Shown here piece after piece: positions 47,557-55,788 of a stretch of DNA of 64,000 nucleotides (within the stretch, counting starts at the first letter, position 1; each line of letters begins with the position of its first letter). This stretch comes from Streptomyces caatingaensis. Its GTDB lineage: Bacteria; Actinomycetota; Actinomycetes; Streptomycetales; Streptomycetaceae. The position numbers and the translations under genes are program-made. The DNA lies in contig NZ_LFXA01000004.1 in NCBI RefSeq assembly GCF_001187435.1, positions 253,001-317,000 on the forward strand, given 5' to 3'. Under the pieces are notes generated by a model. It ran no database searches. It was not told where the DNA came from and saw only the letters and a list, made by a program, of their open reading frames with translations.

Positions 47557-48320
47557 TCACCACTCCAGCGCCCAGGGGGTACCGGTGGAGGCGAAGTGCC
47601 CGACGTTGACGCATTCGGTCACGCCGATGCGCGTCCTGCGGGCCAGGGGCTGGTGGACGTGGCCGAAGAGCGCATACCTGGGGCGGGTGCGGCGGATGGT
47701 CTCCAGCAGCGCCGAACTGCCGCGCTCGAAGCGGCGGGCGACCGTGTCGTAGCAGAGTTCCGGCACGTCGGGCGGGATGTGGGAGCACAGGACGTCGACC
47801 TCGCCGAGGGCGGCGAGCTTGGCGGCGTAGACCTCGTCGTCGATCTCGTAGGGCGTGCGCATGGGCGTCCTCAGGCCACCGCCGACAAAGCCGAAGATCC
47901 ACCCCCCCCGATCTCGACGCGCTCGCCGTCGAGCACGGTGGTGCCGGGGCGGGCGTACTCGGGCCACAGCGGGGGCACGTCGACGTTGCCGTACGTGGCG
48001 TAGGTGGGGGTGGGGAAGGCGGCGAAGAGCTCGGCGTACTGCCGGCGGACGGCCTTCTCCAGCTCCGCCTCGCGGTCCAGGCCGGCCCACAGGCCGCGGG
48101 CCAGCGCGCGGGCCTCCTCGAAGCGGCGGGCGGTGCGCAGCTCGACGAGCCGGTCGGCCATCTCGACGCCGAAGAGGTCGGGGAAGATGCCGCGCGAGTG
48201 GTCCGCGTAGTCGAGGAAGAGCACGAGGTCGCCCAGGCAGACGAGGGCGTCCGCGCCGTCCTTGGCCCGGGCCAGGTCCCGGGCGTTGCCGTGTACGTCG
48301 CTGACCACGTGAACGCGCAT
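47557..48320 (-). pseudogene. Metallophosphoesterase, frameshifted at a G8 run
   Basis: Calcineurin-like phosphoesterase split between two frames. The N-terminal part (48320 to 47910) encodes MRVHVVSDVHGNARD with the first metal-binding Asp/His, LGDLVLF and YGNVDVPPL. The C-terminal part (47901 to 47557) encodes GFVGGGLRTPM, LCSHIPPDVPEL, ALFGHVHQPL with the GHVH motif, and VGHFASTGTPWALEW. They are out of phase across eight Cs at 47902-47909 (plus strand); nine would restore a 254-residue protein (VEIGGGWIFGFVGGG). Either a one-base sequencing deletion or a recent mutation; both halves otherwise look under selection. Confidence 0.88.
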
Positions 48321-48647
48321 GTCCAGCACCCTAGGCCGCTCGGTCCGGTGTTCGGAAGGGCCGGGCGGCGGGGCGGCGGCGACACCGCGACAGGGCTGCG
48401 ACCTGCGGTTACTTCCGGGTCACCAAGAGGAGGGGCTAGGGTGCCGGGAGCGGTTCCGCGGCATGTGACGCACAGAACATCTGGGCGCGACCCTCTATTC
48501 GAAAGCTGTACTGGTGGGTAACGTCCGGGCCGTCCTCCTTCACCCCTGCCTTCATCCCCCATCACCTGCCTGAAACACATGGACCGCAGCCGACGCAGCG
48601 CCCCTCGACGACGCGGCGGCGCCGGCGCCCGACGAGGAGCAGCAGTC
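48321..48647. promoter_or_regulatory. Divergent spacer upstream of the acyl-CoA synthetase
   Basis: This 327-bp spacer separates the phosphoesterase and acyl-CoA synthetase starts. TAGGGT at 48436-48441 resembles a -10 box for the rightward gene, and GGTTACTTCCGGGTCACC just upstream (48409-48426) is an imperfect inverted repeat that could be an operator. The remaining ~200 bp would be a long leader; I see no known riboswitch or leader peptide in it. Confidence 0.35.
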
Positions 48648-50444
48648 TTGCGCGAGTTCAGCCTTCCGGCCCTCTACGAGGTCCCCGCGGACGGAAACCT
48701 GACGGATCTCATCCGCCGGAACGCCTCGCTCCACCCCGAGGTGGTCGTCATAGGGCGCAAGACCGCGAACGGCTGGCAGGACGTGACCGCGGTCGAGTTC
48801 CTCGCCGAGGTCCGCGCCGCGGCGAAGGGCCTGATGGCCTCCGGCGTCCGGCCCGGCGACCGGATCGGCCTGCTGTCGCGCACGCGCTACGAGTGGGCGC
48901 TGCTGGACTTCGCCATCTGGACCGCGGGCGCGGTCACCGTGCCGGTCTACGAGACCAGCTCCCCCGAGCAGATCGAGTGGATCCTGGGCGACTCCGGCGC
49001 CGTGGCCTGCCTGGTGGAGACCGGGGCGCACGAGGCCGCGGTGGAGTCCGTGCGGGAGCGGCTGCCGGAGCTCAAGCACGTCTGGCAGATCGAGGACGGC
49101 GCGCTCGACGCGCTCCGCGCGGCGGGCGAGGGCGTCCCGGACGAGGACGTGGACGAGCGCAGCTCGCTGGCCGACGCCGACTCGCCCGCGACCATCGTCT
49201 ACACCTCCGGCACCACCGGGCGCCCCAAGGGCTGCGTGCTCACCCACCGCAGCTTCTTCGCCGAGTGCGGCAACGCGGTCGAACGCCTCAAACCCCTGTT
49301 CCGCACCGGCGACTCGTCCGTCCTCCTCTTCCTGCCCGCGGCCCACGTCTTCGGACGTCTGGTGGAGATCGGCGCGCTGCTGGCGCCGATCCGGCTGGGC
49401 ATGGTCAGCGACATCAAGAACCTCACCGACGACCTGGCGTCCTTCCGGCCGTCCCTCATCCTCGGCGTGCCGCGGGTCTTCGAGAAGGTCTACAACGGCG
49501 CCCGGGCGAAGGCGCAGGCCGACGGCAAGGGCAAGATCTTCGACAAGGCCGCGGACACGGCGATCGCCTACAGCCGCGCGCTGGACACCCCCGGGGGACC
49601 GTCCTTCGGCCTCAAGCTCAAGCACAAGGTCTTCGACCGGCTCGTCTACTCCAAGCTGCGGGCGGTGCTCGGCGGCCGCGTCACCCACGCCATCTCCGGC
49701 GGCGCGCCGCTGGGCGAGCGGCTCGGCCACTTCTACCGGGGCGTCGGCCTGACCGTCCTGGAGGGCTACGGCCTCACCGAGTCCTGCGCCGCGACCGCCT
49801 TCAACCCCTGGGACCGCCCCAAGATCGGCACCGTCGGGCAGCCGCTGCCCGGCTCCGTGATCCGGATCGCGGACGACGGGGAGGTGCTGCTGCACGGCGA
49901 GCACCTCTTCACCGGCTACTGGAACAACGAGAAGGCCACGGCCGAGGCGCTCGCCGACGGCTGGTTCCACACGGGCGACCTGGGCACGCTCGACGAGGAC
50001 GGCTTCCTCCGGATCACCGGCCGCAAGAAGGAGATCCTCGTGACCGCGGGCGGCAAGAACGTCGCCCCCGCCGTCATCGAGGACCGCATCCGCGCGCACG
50101 CGCTCATCGCCGAGTGCATGGTCGTCGGCGACGGCCGCCCCTTCGTCGGCGCGCTCATCACCCTCGACCAGGACTTCCTGCCGCGCTGGCTCAAGTCCCA
50201 CGGGAAACGGGCGGATTTGACGGCGGCGGAGCTGGCCGACGATCCGGATCTGCTCGCGGACGTCCAGAAGGCGGTGGACGACGGGAACGCGGCGGTCTCC
50301 AAGGCGGAGTCGGTGCGCAAGTTCCGTGTGCTGGCGGGGCAGTTCACGGAGGAATCCGGGCATGTGACGCCGTCGCTGAAGCTGAAGCGGAATGTTGTCG
50401 CGAAGGACTTCGCGCACGAGATCGAGGCGATCTATCACGGGTGA
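48648..50444 (+). CDS. Long-chain acyl-CoA synthetase (FadD15-like), TTG start
   Basis: AMP-forming long-chain fatty acid-CoA ligase of 598 aa. Motifs: P-loop VYTSGTTGRPKGCVLTH, LPAAHVFGRL, ISGGAPLGERL, EGYGLTESCAATAFN, GWFHTGDLGTLDEDGFLRITGRKKEI and the catalytic Lys region SLKLKRNVV near the C-terminus. TTG at 48648 (LREFSLPALYEVP) follows GAGGAG by 8 nt and matches where homologues begin; an ATG at 48579 would add a 23-residue Arg/Gly-rich extension. It is convergent with the PimB-like gene across a repeat block. It may supply acyl-CoA for lipid recycling or glycolipid acylation. Confidence 0.93.
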   Translation: MREFSLPALYEVPADGNLTDLIRRNASLHPEVVVIGRKTANGWQDVTAVEFLAEVRAAAKGLMASGVRPGDRIGLLSRTRYEWALLDFAIWTAGAVTVPVYETSSPEQIEWILGDSGAVACLVETGAHEAAVESVRERLPELKHVWQIEDGALDALRAAGEGVPDEDVDERSSLADADSPATIVYTSGTTGRPKGCVLTHRSFFAECGNAVERLKPLFRTGDSSVLLFLPAAHVFGRLVEIGALLAPIRLGMVSDIKNLTDDLASFRPSLILGVPRVFEKVYNGARAKAQADGKGKIFDKAADTAIAYSRALDTPGGPSFGLKLKHKVFDRLVYSKLRAVLGGRVTHAISGGAPLGERLGHFYRGVGLTVLEGYGLTESCAATAFNPWDRPKIGTVGQPLPGSVIRIADDGEVLLHGEHLFTGYWNNEKATAEALADGWFHTGDLGTLDEDGFLRITGRKKEILVTAGGKNVAPAVIEDRIRAHALIAECMVVGDGRPFVGALITLDQDFLPRWLKSHGKRADLTAAELADDPDLLADVQKAVDDGNAAVSKAESVRKFRVLAGQFTEESGHVTPSLKLKRNVVAKDFAHEIEAIYHG

Positions 50445-50574
50445 GGGTTGTCTCCCGCGCGGCAGCGCCGCGGTTGTCCGCGCGGCGAAGCCGCGATGCC
50501 CCCGCGCGGCAGCGCGAGGAAACGGTGAAAGCGGGGGTGCCCCCCTCTGGGGGAGGGGCGGGGCACGACTCCCC
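50445..50574. repeat. Dispersed hairpin-rich repeat between convergent genes
   Basis: The segment holds short CGCGCGGC-AGC-GCCGCG and GCGCGGCGAAGCCGCG hairpins, then at 50503-50574 the composite GCGCGG.AGCGCG / GGAAACGGTGA / GGGGGTGCCCCC / GGGGGAGGGGCGGGG..CGACTCCCCC unit also found at 37968-38050. It occupies the junction of the acyl-CoA synthetase and PimB-like genes and probably ends both transcripts. Confidence 0.8.
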
Positions 50575-51717
50575 CTACAGCAGCCCCTCCAGCCGCTCCG
50601 CCAGCAGATCCCACCGCCACCGCTCCTCCACCCACTCCCGCCCCCGCGCCCCCATCCGCGCCCGCAACGACGAGTCGAGAAGCAGCTCGACGAGACGATC
50701 GGCACAGGCCGCGGCGGAGCCGCCGCGAACCACGAACCCCGTCTCCCCCTCCAGCACCGCATCCGGCGCCCCGCCCGAATCCCCCGCCACCACCGGCAGC
50801 CCCGTGGCCGACGCCTCCAGGTAGACGATCCCCAGTCCCTCCACGTCGAGCCCGCCCCGCCGCGTCCGGCACGGCATGGCGAAGACGTCGCCGGCGCCGT
50901 AGTGGGCCGGGAGCTCCTCCCACTCCACCGGCCCGGTGAAGCGCACGGAGTCCGCGACGCCCGTCTCCGCCGCCAGCCGCCGCAGATCGGCGGCGTACGG
51001 CCCGCCGCCGACGATCAGCAGCACCGCGTCCGGCACCCGGGCGAGCACCGCCGGCATGGCCCGGATCAGCGTGTCCTGCCCCTTGCGCGGCACGAGCCGG
51101 GAGACGCAGACGACCACCGGCCGGTCCGTGAGGCCGAGCCGGGCCCGCACCTCGTCCCCTCCCGAACCGGGATGGAAGGTCTTCTCGTCGACGCCGGGCG
51201 GCAGTTGGACCATGCGCGACGCCGCGTCGCCCGTGAGGGCGGTCGCGATGCGGGACCGCGTGTACTCCCCCAGATAGGTGATCACGTCGGTCCCCTCGCC
51301 GACGCGGCGCAGCAGTCGCCGCGCGCCCGGAAGCTGGGCCCAGCCCGCCTCGTGGCCGTGGGTCGTGGCGACGATCCGGCGCGCCCCGGCCGCCCGCAGC
51401 GCCGGGGCCATCAGCCCCAGCGGCGCCGCGGCCCCGAACCAGACGGCGGAGCAGCCGTGTTCGCGCAGCAGCCCCGCCGCGCGCCGGGTCACCCGCGGGG
51501 TGGGCAGGAGCATCGTGGTGCGGTCGCGTACGACGGGGAACGGCTGCTCGGCGTCGAAGCGGGCGGTGGCCCGTACGCCCTCCTCGCTCCGCTTCCACGT
51601 GGAGGCGTAGACGACGACCCGCTCCGGGTCCAGGCGCAGCGCCATGTTGTGCAGGAAGGCCTGGATGCCGCCGGGGCGGGGCGGAAAGTCGTTGGTGACG
51701 ATCAGGGTCTTGTGCAT
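50575..51717 (-). CDS. pimB: PimB-like GT4 mannosyltransferase
   Basis: GT-B family 4 glycosyltransferase of 380 aa. TLIVTNDFPPRPGGIQAFLHNMALRL at the N-terminus is the signature of actinobacterial PimB (second mannosyltransferase of phosphatidylinositol mannoside synthesis). VVCVSRLVPRKGQDTLIRAMP, VGGGPYAADLR and the EX7E segment EGLGIVYLEASATGLPVVAG follow. The symbol rests on that similarity and on the position next to a FadD15-like gene, as in M. tuberculosis; enzyme specificity is not proven. It diverges from the GT87 gene. Confidence 0.85.
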   Translation of the reverse strand: MHKTLIVTNDFPPRPGGIQAFLHNMALRLDPERVVVYASTWKRSEEGVRATARFDAEQPFPVVRDRTTMLLPTPRVTRRAAGLLREHGCSAVWFGAAAPLGLMAPALRAAGARRIVATTHGHEAGWAQLPGARRLLRRVGEGTDVITYLGEYTRSRIATALTGDAASRMVQLPPGVDEKTFHPGSGGDEVRARLGLTDRPVVVCVSRLVPRKGQDTLIRAMPAVLARVPDAVLLIVGGGPYAADLRRLAAETGVADSVRFTGPVEWEELPAHYGAGDVFAMPCRTRRGGLDVEGLGIVYLEASATGLPVVAGDSGGAPDAVLEGETGFVVRGGSAAACADRLVELLLDSSLRARMGARGREWVEERWRWDLLAERLEGLL

Positions 51718-51874
51718 CGCCGCCGACAGTACCCCCTGCCTCCGGGCGGCGATCGGGCGGCAACCGGGGCCGCCCCCGCCACGTCACCGCGTACCGGCCC
51801 GCCTCCCAGGCATCATGCCTTGCAGCGACGGCGCACGTACCGCGAGTAGCGCCCCCGACCGGACGAGGTGGACG

Positions 51875-53116
51875 ATGACGGGCTCCAGGACCGGCTCCCG
51901 ACCGCGGATCCTGATCGCGACATGGGCCCTCACCCGTGCATTCCTGCTGCTGTGCGTGTTCCGCGTGCTGGACATGCCGGGGTCGGACGTGTCCGTCGAC
52001 ATCGACGTGATCTACCAGGGCTGGTACGGCGTCCTGAGCACGGGCGTCTTCCCCTACGACGACGTGACCTGGCAGTACCCGCCCGCCGCCGCGCTCGCCG
52101 TCCTCTCGCCCGCGCTCCTGCCGTTCCTGGGCTACTCGGCGGCGTTCTTCCTGGTCTGCTTCGCGGCCGACGCCGCCGTCCTCGGGCTGCTGCTGTACGC
52201 GGCCCGCGGCGGGCGGCGCGGCCTGCGCGGGGTGTGGGTGTGGGTGGCGGGGGTGCCGCTGCTCGGGCCGATCGTCTACGCCCGGTACGACGTGATGGTG
52301 ACCGCCGTCGCGGTCGCCGCGCTGCTGGCGCTGGGCCGCCGCCCGGGCGCGGCCGGGGCGCTCGCGGGCTTCGGCACGCTGCTGAAGGTCTGGCCCATGC
52401 TGCTGCTCATCGGGGTGGAGCGCGGCCCGCGCACCCGCTCCGCGTGGAGTTCCGCCCTGGTGACGACGGTGGTGCTGGCGATGCTGTTCGCCGCGGCCAT
52501 GCCCGGGGCGCTGGCCTTCCTGACCTTCCAGCGCGACCGGGGCACGGAGGTCGAGTCCCTGGGCTCGCTGGTCTTCCACCTCGGCCGGCACTTCGGCTGG
52601 CACGGGCGGGCGCGGCTGCACTACGGCTCCGTGGAGTTCCTCGGCCGCCACGTCCACGCGGTCAGCGCGCTGGCGCTGGGCCTGAGCCTGCTGGCGTTCG
52701 GCTGGCTGCTGCTGTGGCGGCTGAAGGCGCGGAGGTTCACGGCCTGCACGCCGTCCGACGCGGCGTTCGCGGCGGTGCTCCTGTTCACGACGACGAGCCG
52801 GGTGATCAGCCCGCAGTACGTGGTGTGGCTGATCGGGCTGGCGGCGGTCTGCGCGACGGCGCGGGCGTCGCGGCAGGCGGGGCTGCCGGTGGCTCTCGTG
52901 CTCGTGGTCGCTCCTCTCACGCAGCTGGAGTTCCCCATCTGGTTCTCGCATGTGGTCGCGAGCGACAAGCTGGGGGTGGCGACGCTGACGTTGCGCAACG
53001 CGTTGCTGGTGACGGCGACGGTGGTGGCGTGCCGGCGGCTGTGGCGGGCGACGGTTCCCGTGCCGGCGCCCCGCCTGGACGGCCCGGAGCGGGCGCCGGA
53101 ACTCACGTCCCGGTGA
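51875..53116 (+). CDS. GT87 (DUF2029) polyprenol-sugar-dependent mannosyltransferase-like protein
   Basis: Polytopic membrane protein of 413 aa with about ten helices, GT-C type. The first extracytoplasmic loop carries DVSVDIDVIYQGWYGVLSTGVFPYDDVTWQYPPAA, the family's conserved acidic loop, and ARYDVM and FGTLLKVWPMLLLIGV follow. VISPQYVVWLIGL near the C-terminus is also typical of GT87. Such enzymes use polyprenyl-phosphate-mannose outside the membrane. The ATG follows GGACGAGG. Being divergent from the PimB-like gene suggests a shared glycolipid pathway. The stop codon is the start of a dispersed repeat. Confidence 0.85.
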   Translation: MTGSRTGSRPRILIATWALTRAFLLLCVFRVLDMPGSDVSVDIDVIYQGWYGVLSTGVFPYDDVTWQYPPAAALAVLSPALLPFLGYSAAFFLVCFAADAAVLGLLLYAARGGRRGLRGVWVWVAGVPLLGPIVYARYDVMVTAVAVAALLALGRRPGAAGALAGFGTLLKVWPMLLLIGVERGPRTRSAWSSALVTTVVLAMLFAAAMPGALAFLTFQRDRGTEVESLGSLVFHLGRHFGWHGRARLHYGSVEFLGRHVHAVSALALGLSLLAFGWLLLWRLKARRFTACTPSDAAFAAVLLFTTTSRVISPQYVVWLIGLAAVCATARASRQAGLPVALVLVVAPLTQLEFPIWFSHVVASDKLGVATLTLRNALLVTATVVACRRLWRATVPVPAPRLDGPERAPELTSR

Positions 53117-53160
53117 GGGGGTTTGCCCCGGGCCCTCCCCCGAGGGGGCACCCTCGCCGC
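53114..53160. repeat. Dispersed 28-bp repeat including the GT87 stop codon
   Basis: TGAGGGGGTTTGCCCCGGG and the following CCTCCCCC (53114-53141) repeat the element at 43319-43346. Next to it, CGAGGGGGCACCCTCG forms a small hairpin. Convergent genes flank it. Confidence 0.8.
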
Positions 53161-53168
53161 GTCAGCGC

Positions 53169-54404
53169 CTACCCCCGCAACGCCACCCCCACATACCCCC
53201 TCCACCTCCCCACGAAGTCCCCCAGCCCCACCCCCAGCACATCCCCCAGCCCCCGCTCCACCCCGGACTTCCCCACCGCCCGGTAGAAGGCGCGGAGCTT
53301 CGCCTCCCCCCACCGCTCCGCCACCATCCGGCAGGCGAGCCACCCGCCCTCGTACGCCCGCGCCAGCCTCCCCGGCTCCCCCGTGAAGCCGAAGTCGGCG
53401 TCCGCGGGCAGCTCCCGGGGCGGGCCGGAGGAGGCGACGGAGCGGGCGAGTTCGGGCGCGACCTGACGCGGCGTCCGCCCGGACCGCCGGTACGCGACCC
53501 AGTCCGCGAAGCCCTCGGACAGCCACATCGGCGTCGCCGAGGACGTGCTGTCGCGCGTCGCGACGTGCGTGGCCTCGTGCGTGAGGACGGTCCGCCGGCC
53601 GAAGTCCCCGAGCGCCCCGTACGCCTCGGGGTTGAGGACGATGCGGGCGGGCGTCCCGGCCCCGTCCCCGGTGGTGACGGCCGCGATGCCGCGGTAGTCG
53701 GAGGGCGGCGCCCCGAGCAGCGCCCCCATCCGCTCCAGCGAGGCGGGCATCTCGACGACGATCGGGCCGAAGGAGCCGTTCTTCCAGGCGGAGTCCACGG
53801 CCGGCACGGCCGCGTCCACGAGCCCGGCCACGGACCGCAGCAGGTCCGTCTGCTGCCCGGCCCCCAGGACGAGTCCGTGGGCGCCCCGCACCACCGTGAC
53901 CCGCCCCTGCTCCCACAGCTGCCGGTCGCCGGGGGCGGTGTCGTCGCCGGCGACGTACCACCGCCCGGCGCGCTGCACGGCGGTGAGCCGCACGGGGACG
54001 GCGACCGGCGCCGCGTCGTACCCCGCGAGCCGGTAGCGGAGTTCGGCCTCGACGGCCACCCGGTGGCCGGAGCCGGCGGCGGGGGCGAAGCCGCCGAGGC
54101 GGGCGACCCGGTAGTCCCAGGAGGCGAACGGGACGTCCGCGAGGTTCTCGTAGACCTGCCGGCGCCGCTCGCGGTAGGCGGCCGCGTCCGGGTCCACGGC
54201 GTCGAGATAGGCCCGCTCGTCGTGCCCGCGGACGGCCGCCGCCCAGCGGTCGAGGAGCCGTTGCACGGCGACGGTCTCGACGCGGCCGCCGTCGGGGCCG
54301 ACGCTCTCGCAGCCGGCCAGCGCCGAGAGGGTCATCAGGAGGGCGGCCAGGGCGCACAGTGCCCGGCGCCCGTTCCACCGCGTCCGGCCGTCCATGGCCC
54401 GCAT
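53169..54404 (-). CDS. Putative lipoprotein zinc peptidase (HExxH)
   Basis: Predicted secreted lipoprotein of 411 aa. The signal peptide has a basic start, the hydrophobic stretch ALCALAALLMTLSALAG and a lipobox LAGC. An NTF2-like N-terminal domain (VQRLLDRWAAAVRGHDERAYLDAVDP) is followed by a gluzincin-type metalloprotease core: LTHEATHVATRD (HExxH) and, 20 residues later, WLSEGFADWVAYRRSG with the third-ligand Glu. It resembles the peptidase MA-like group. Substrate unknown. It is co-directional with the two NlpC/P60 genes and 40 bp downstream of the first, suggesting envelope protein or peptidoglycan turnover. Confidence 0.8.
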   Translation of the reverse strand: MRAMDGRTRWNGRRALCALAALLMTLSALAGCESVGPDGGRVETVAVQRLLDRWAAAVRGHDERAYLDAVDPDAAAYRERRRQVYENLADVPFASWDYRVARLGGFAPAAGSGHRVAVEAELRYRLAGYDAAPVAVPVRLTAVQRAGRWYVAGDDTAPGDRQLWEQGRVTVVRGAHGLVLGAGQQTDLLRSVAGLVDAAVPAVDSAWKNGSFGPIVVEMPASLERMGALLGAPPSDYRGIAAVTTGDGAGTPARIVLNPEAYGALGDFGRRTVLTHEATHVATRDSTSSATPMWLSEGFADWVAYRRSGRTPRQVAPELARSVASSGPPRELPADADFGFTGEPGRLARAYEGGWLACRMVAERWGEAKLRAFYRAVGKSGVERGLGDVLGVGLGDFVGRWRGYVGVALRG

Positions 54405-54444
54405 CGTACGAGCCGGCCGGCCGGACCCCGGTGATCAGGGCCGG

Positions 54445-55545
54445 TCAGGGCCGGGTGATGGAGGAGATGGGCATCATGTTGGCCGGGTCGTAGCGCACCC
54501 GCGCCCCGGGGTACGGGGCGTGCACGACCTGCCCGTTGCCCACGTACATGCCGACGTGGCTGGCGTCGTCCCGGTAGATGACCAGGTCGCCGGGGCGGGC
54601 CTCGGAGAGCGGGACGTGCCGGCCCGCGTTGCGCTGCGCCTGCGAGGTGCGCGGCAGGCCGACGCCGGCCCGGCCGTAGGCCCACTGCATCAGGCCGGAG
54701 CAGTCGAAGGCGGACGGGCCGGTCGCCCCCCAGGCGTAGGGGGTGCCGACCGCCGAGCGGGCGGCCATCGCGGCGGCGGCCCCGCGCGAGGAGGAGGCGC
54801 CGGAGTTCTCCCCGGCGGTGCGGGCGGCGGCGCCGGGGAGCGAGGCGGTGAGCCGGGAGAGCGGCGGCAGGGAGCCGCCCCGCCCGGCGCCGCCGCCGGA
54901 GCGCGAGGCCCGCGCGTACTCCTCGCGCTGGTCGTCCGGCAGGGAGTTGAGCAGCCGGCGCGCCGCGGCGAGCTTGCCCTCGACCTCGCGCTTGTGCCGT
55001 TCGACGGCCCGCCGGCTGTCCTCCAGCTCGGCGAGGGTGCGGCCGGCCTCGAGGCGCTCCTGGTTCAGGGACCGCTGGGCGGCCAGCAGGGCGTGCAGCT
55101 GCCCGGCCTGACGGCCCGTGACGCGGTCGAGGACGGAGGCCCGGTCGAGGTAGTGCTCGGGGTCGGAGGAGAGGAGCAGCCGCAGCGCCGGGTCGACGGC
55201 GCCGGCACGGTACTGGGCCGCGGCGACGAGGCCGAGGGCGGTGCGCATGGCGTTGACCTTCTCCTGGCCGCGGGCGACGCGGTCCGCGGCCTGCTCGACC
55301 TTGCGCCGCAGGGCACCGGCCCGTTCGTCGGCGGCGTTGAACTTCTCGGTGGCCCGCTCGGCCTGTTCGTAGAGCCGGTCGATCTGCTCCTTGACCGTCC
55401 CGGTGGCGTCGCCGGCGGGCCCGGGGCGGGCACTGGCGGGCGCTGCCGAGAGGGCGGCCGCCGCGGTGGCCACGGCGGCGGACAGGACGGTGACCCGGAC
55501 GGTCCGGTTGCGACCGGGGTGAGCGGGCCGGCGATGGGACGCCAC
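54445..55545 (-). CDS. Secreted NlpC/P60 peptidoglycan hydrolase (copy A)
   Basis: Cell wall D,L-endopeptidase-type protein of 366 aa. Signal peptide ends near LSAAPASA; residues about 45-220 form a long coiled coil (EQIDRLYEQAERATEKFNAADERAGALRRKVEQ; LLLSSDPEHYLDRASVLDRVTGRQAG), followed by a Ser/Ala linker and the C-terminal P60 domain: Cys in AFDCSGLMQWAYG, His in DDASHVGMYVGNGQ and HAPYPG. GTG at 55545 (VASHRRPAHPGR) is chosen because copy B starts with the same VASHRR; GTG at 55566 is an alternative. It is paralogous to the next gene. Confidence 0.9.
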   Translation of the reverse strand: MASHRRPAHPGRNRTVRVTVLSAAVATAAAALSAAPASARPGPAGDATGTVKEQIDRLYEQAERATEKFNAADERAGALRRKVEQAADRVARGQEKVNAMRTALGLVAAAQYRAGAVDPALRLLLSSDPEHYLDRASVLDRVTGRQAGQLHALLAAQRSLNQERLEAGRTLAELEDSRRAVERHKREVEGKLAAARRLLNSLPDDQREEYARASRSGGGAGRGGSLPPLSRLTASLPGAAARTAGENSGASSSRGAAAAMAARSAVGTPYAWGATGPSAFDCSGLMQWAYGRAGVGLPRTSQAQRNAGRHVPLSEARPGDLVIYRDDASHVGMYVGNGQVVHAPYPGARVRYDPANMMPISSITRP

Positions 55546-55689
55546 GTGCTGCCGTACTCCCTTCACTGCGCGGGCCCCTGCCGTCCTGGCGAATGACGAG
55601 TAGAGGGGAGGGCACCGCGCGGCAGACAGTAGCGGCGTGTTCACCCCCGGTTCAAAGACCGCGCACGGGCGCCGGGTCCGGGTACGCCG

Positions 55690-55727
55690 GACGCCCCGCC
55701 CAAGACGCAGGTCATGGGCGGGGCGTC
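55690..55727 (-). terminator. Hairpin terminator after NlpC/P60 copy B
   Basis: Perfect 13-bp stem (GACGCCCCGCCCA at 55690-55702 with 55715-55727) and a 12-nt loop, about 60 bp past the copy B stop. It implies that the two P60 genes are not simply one operon. Confidence 0.8.
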
Positions 55728-55788
55728 GGGTCGTCCCGGGGGCGGCCCGATTCGCCCGAACGGGCGGATGGCCGCGGGCGGCGGGCCG

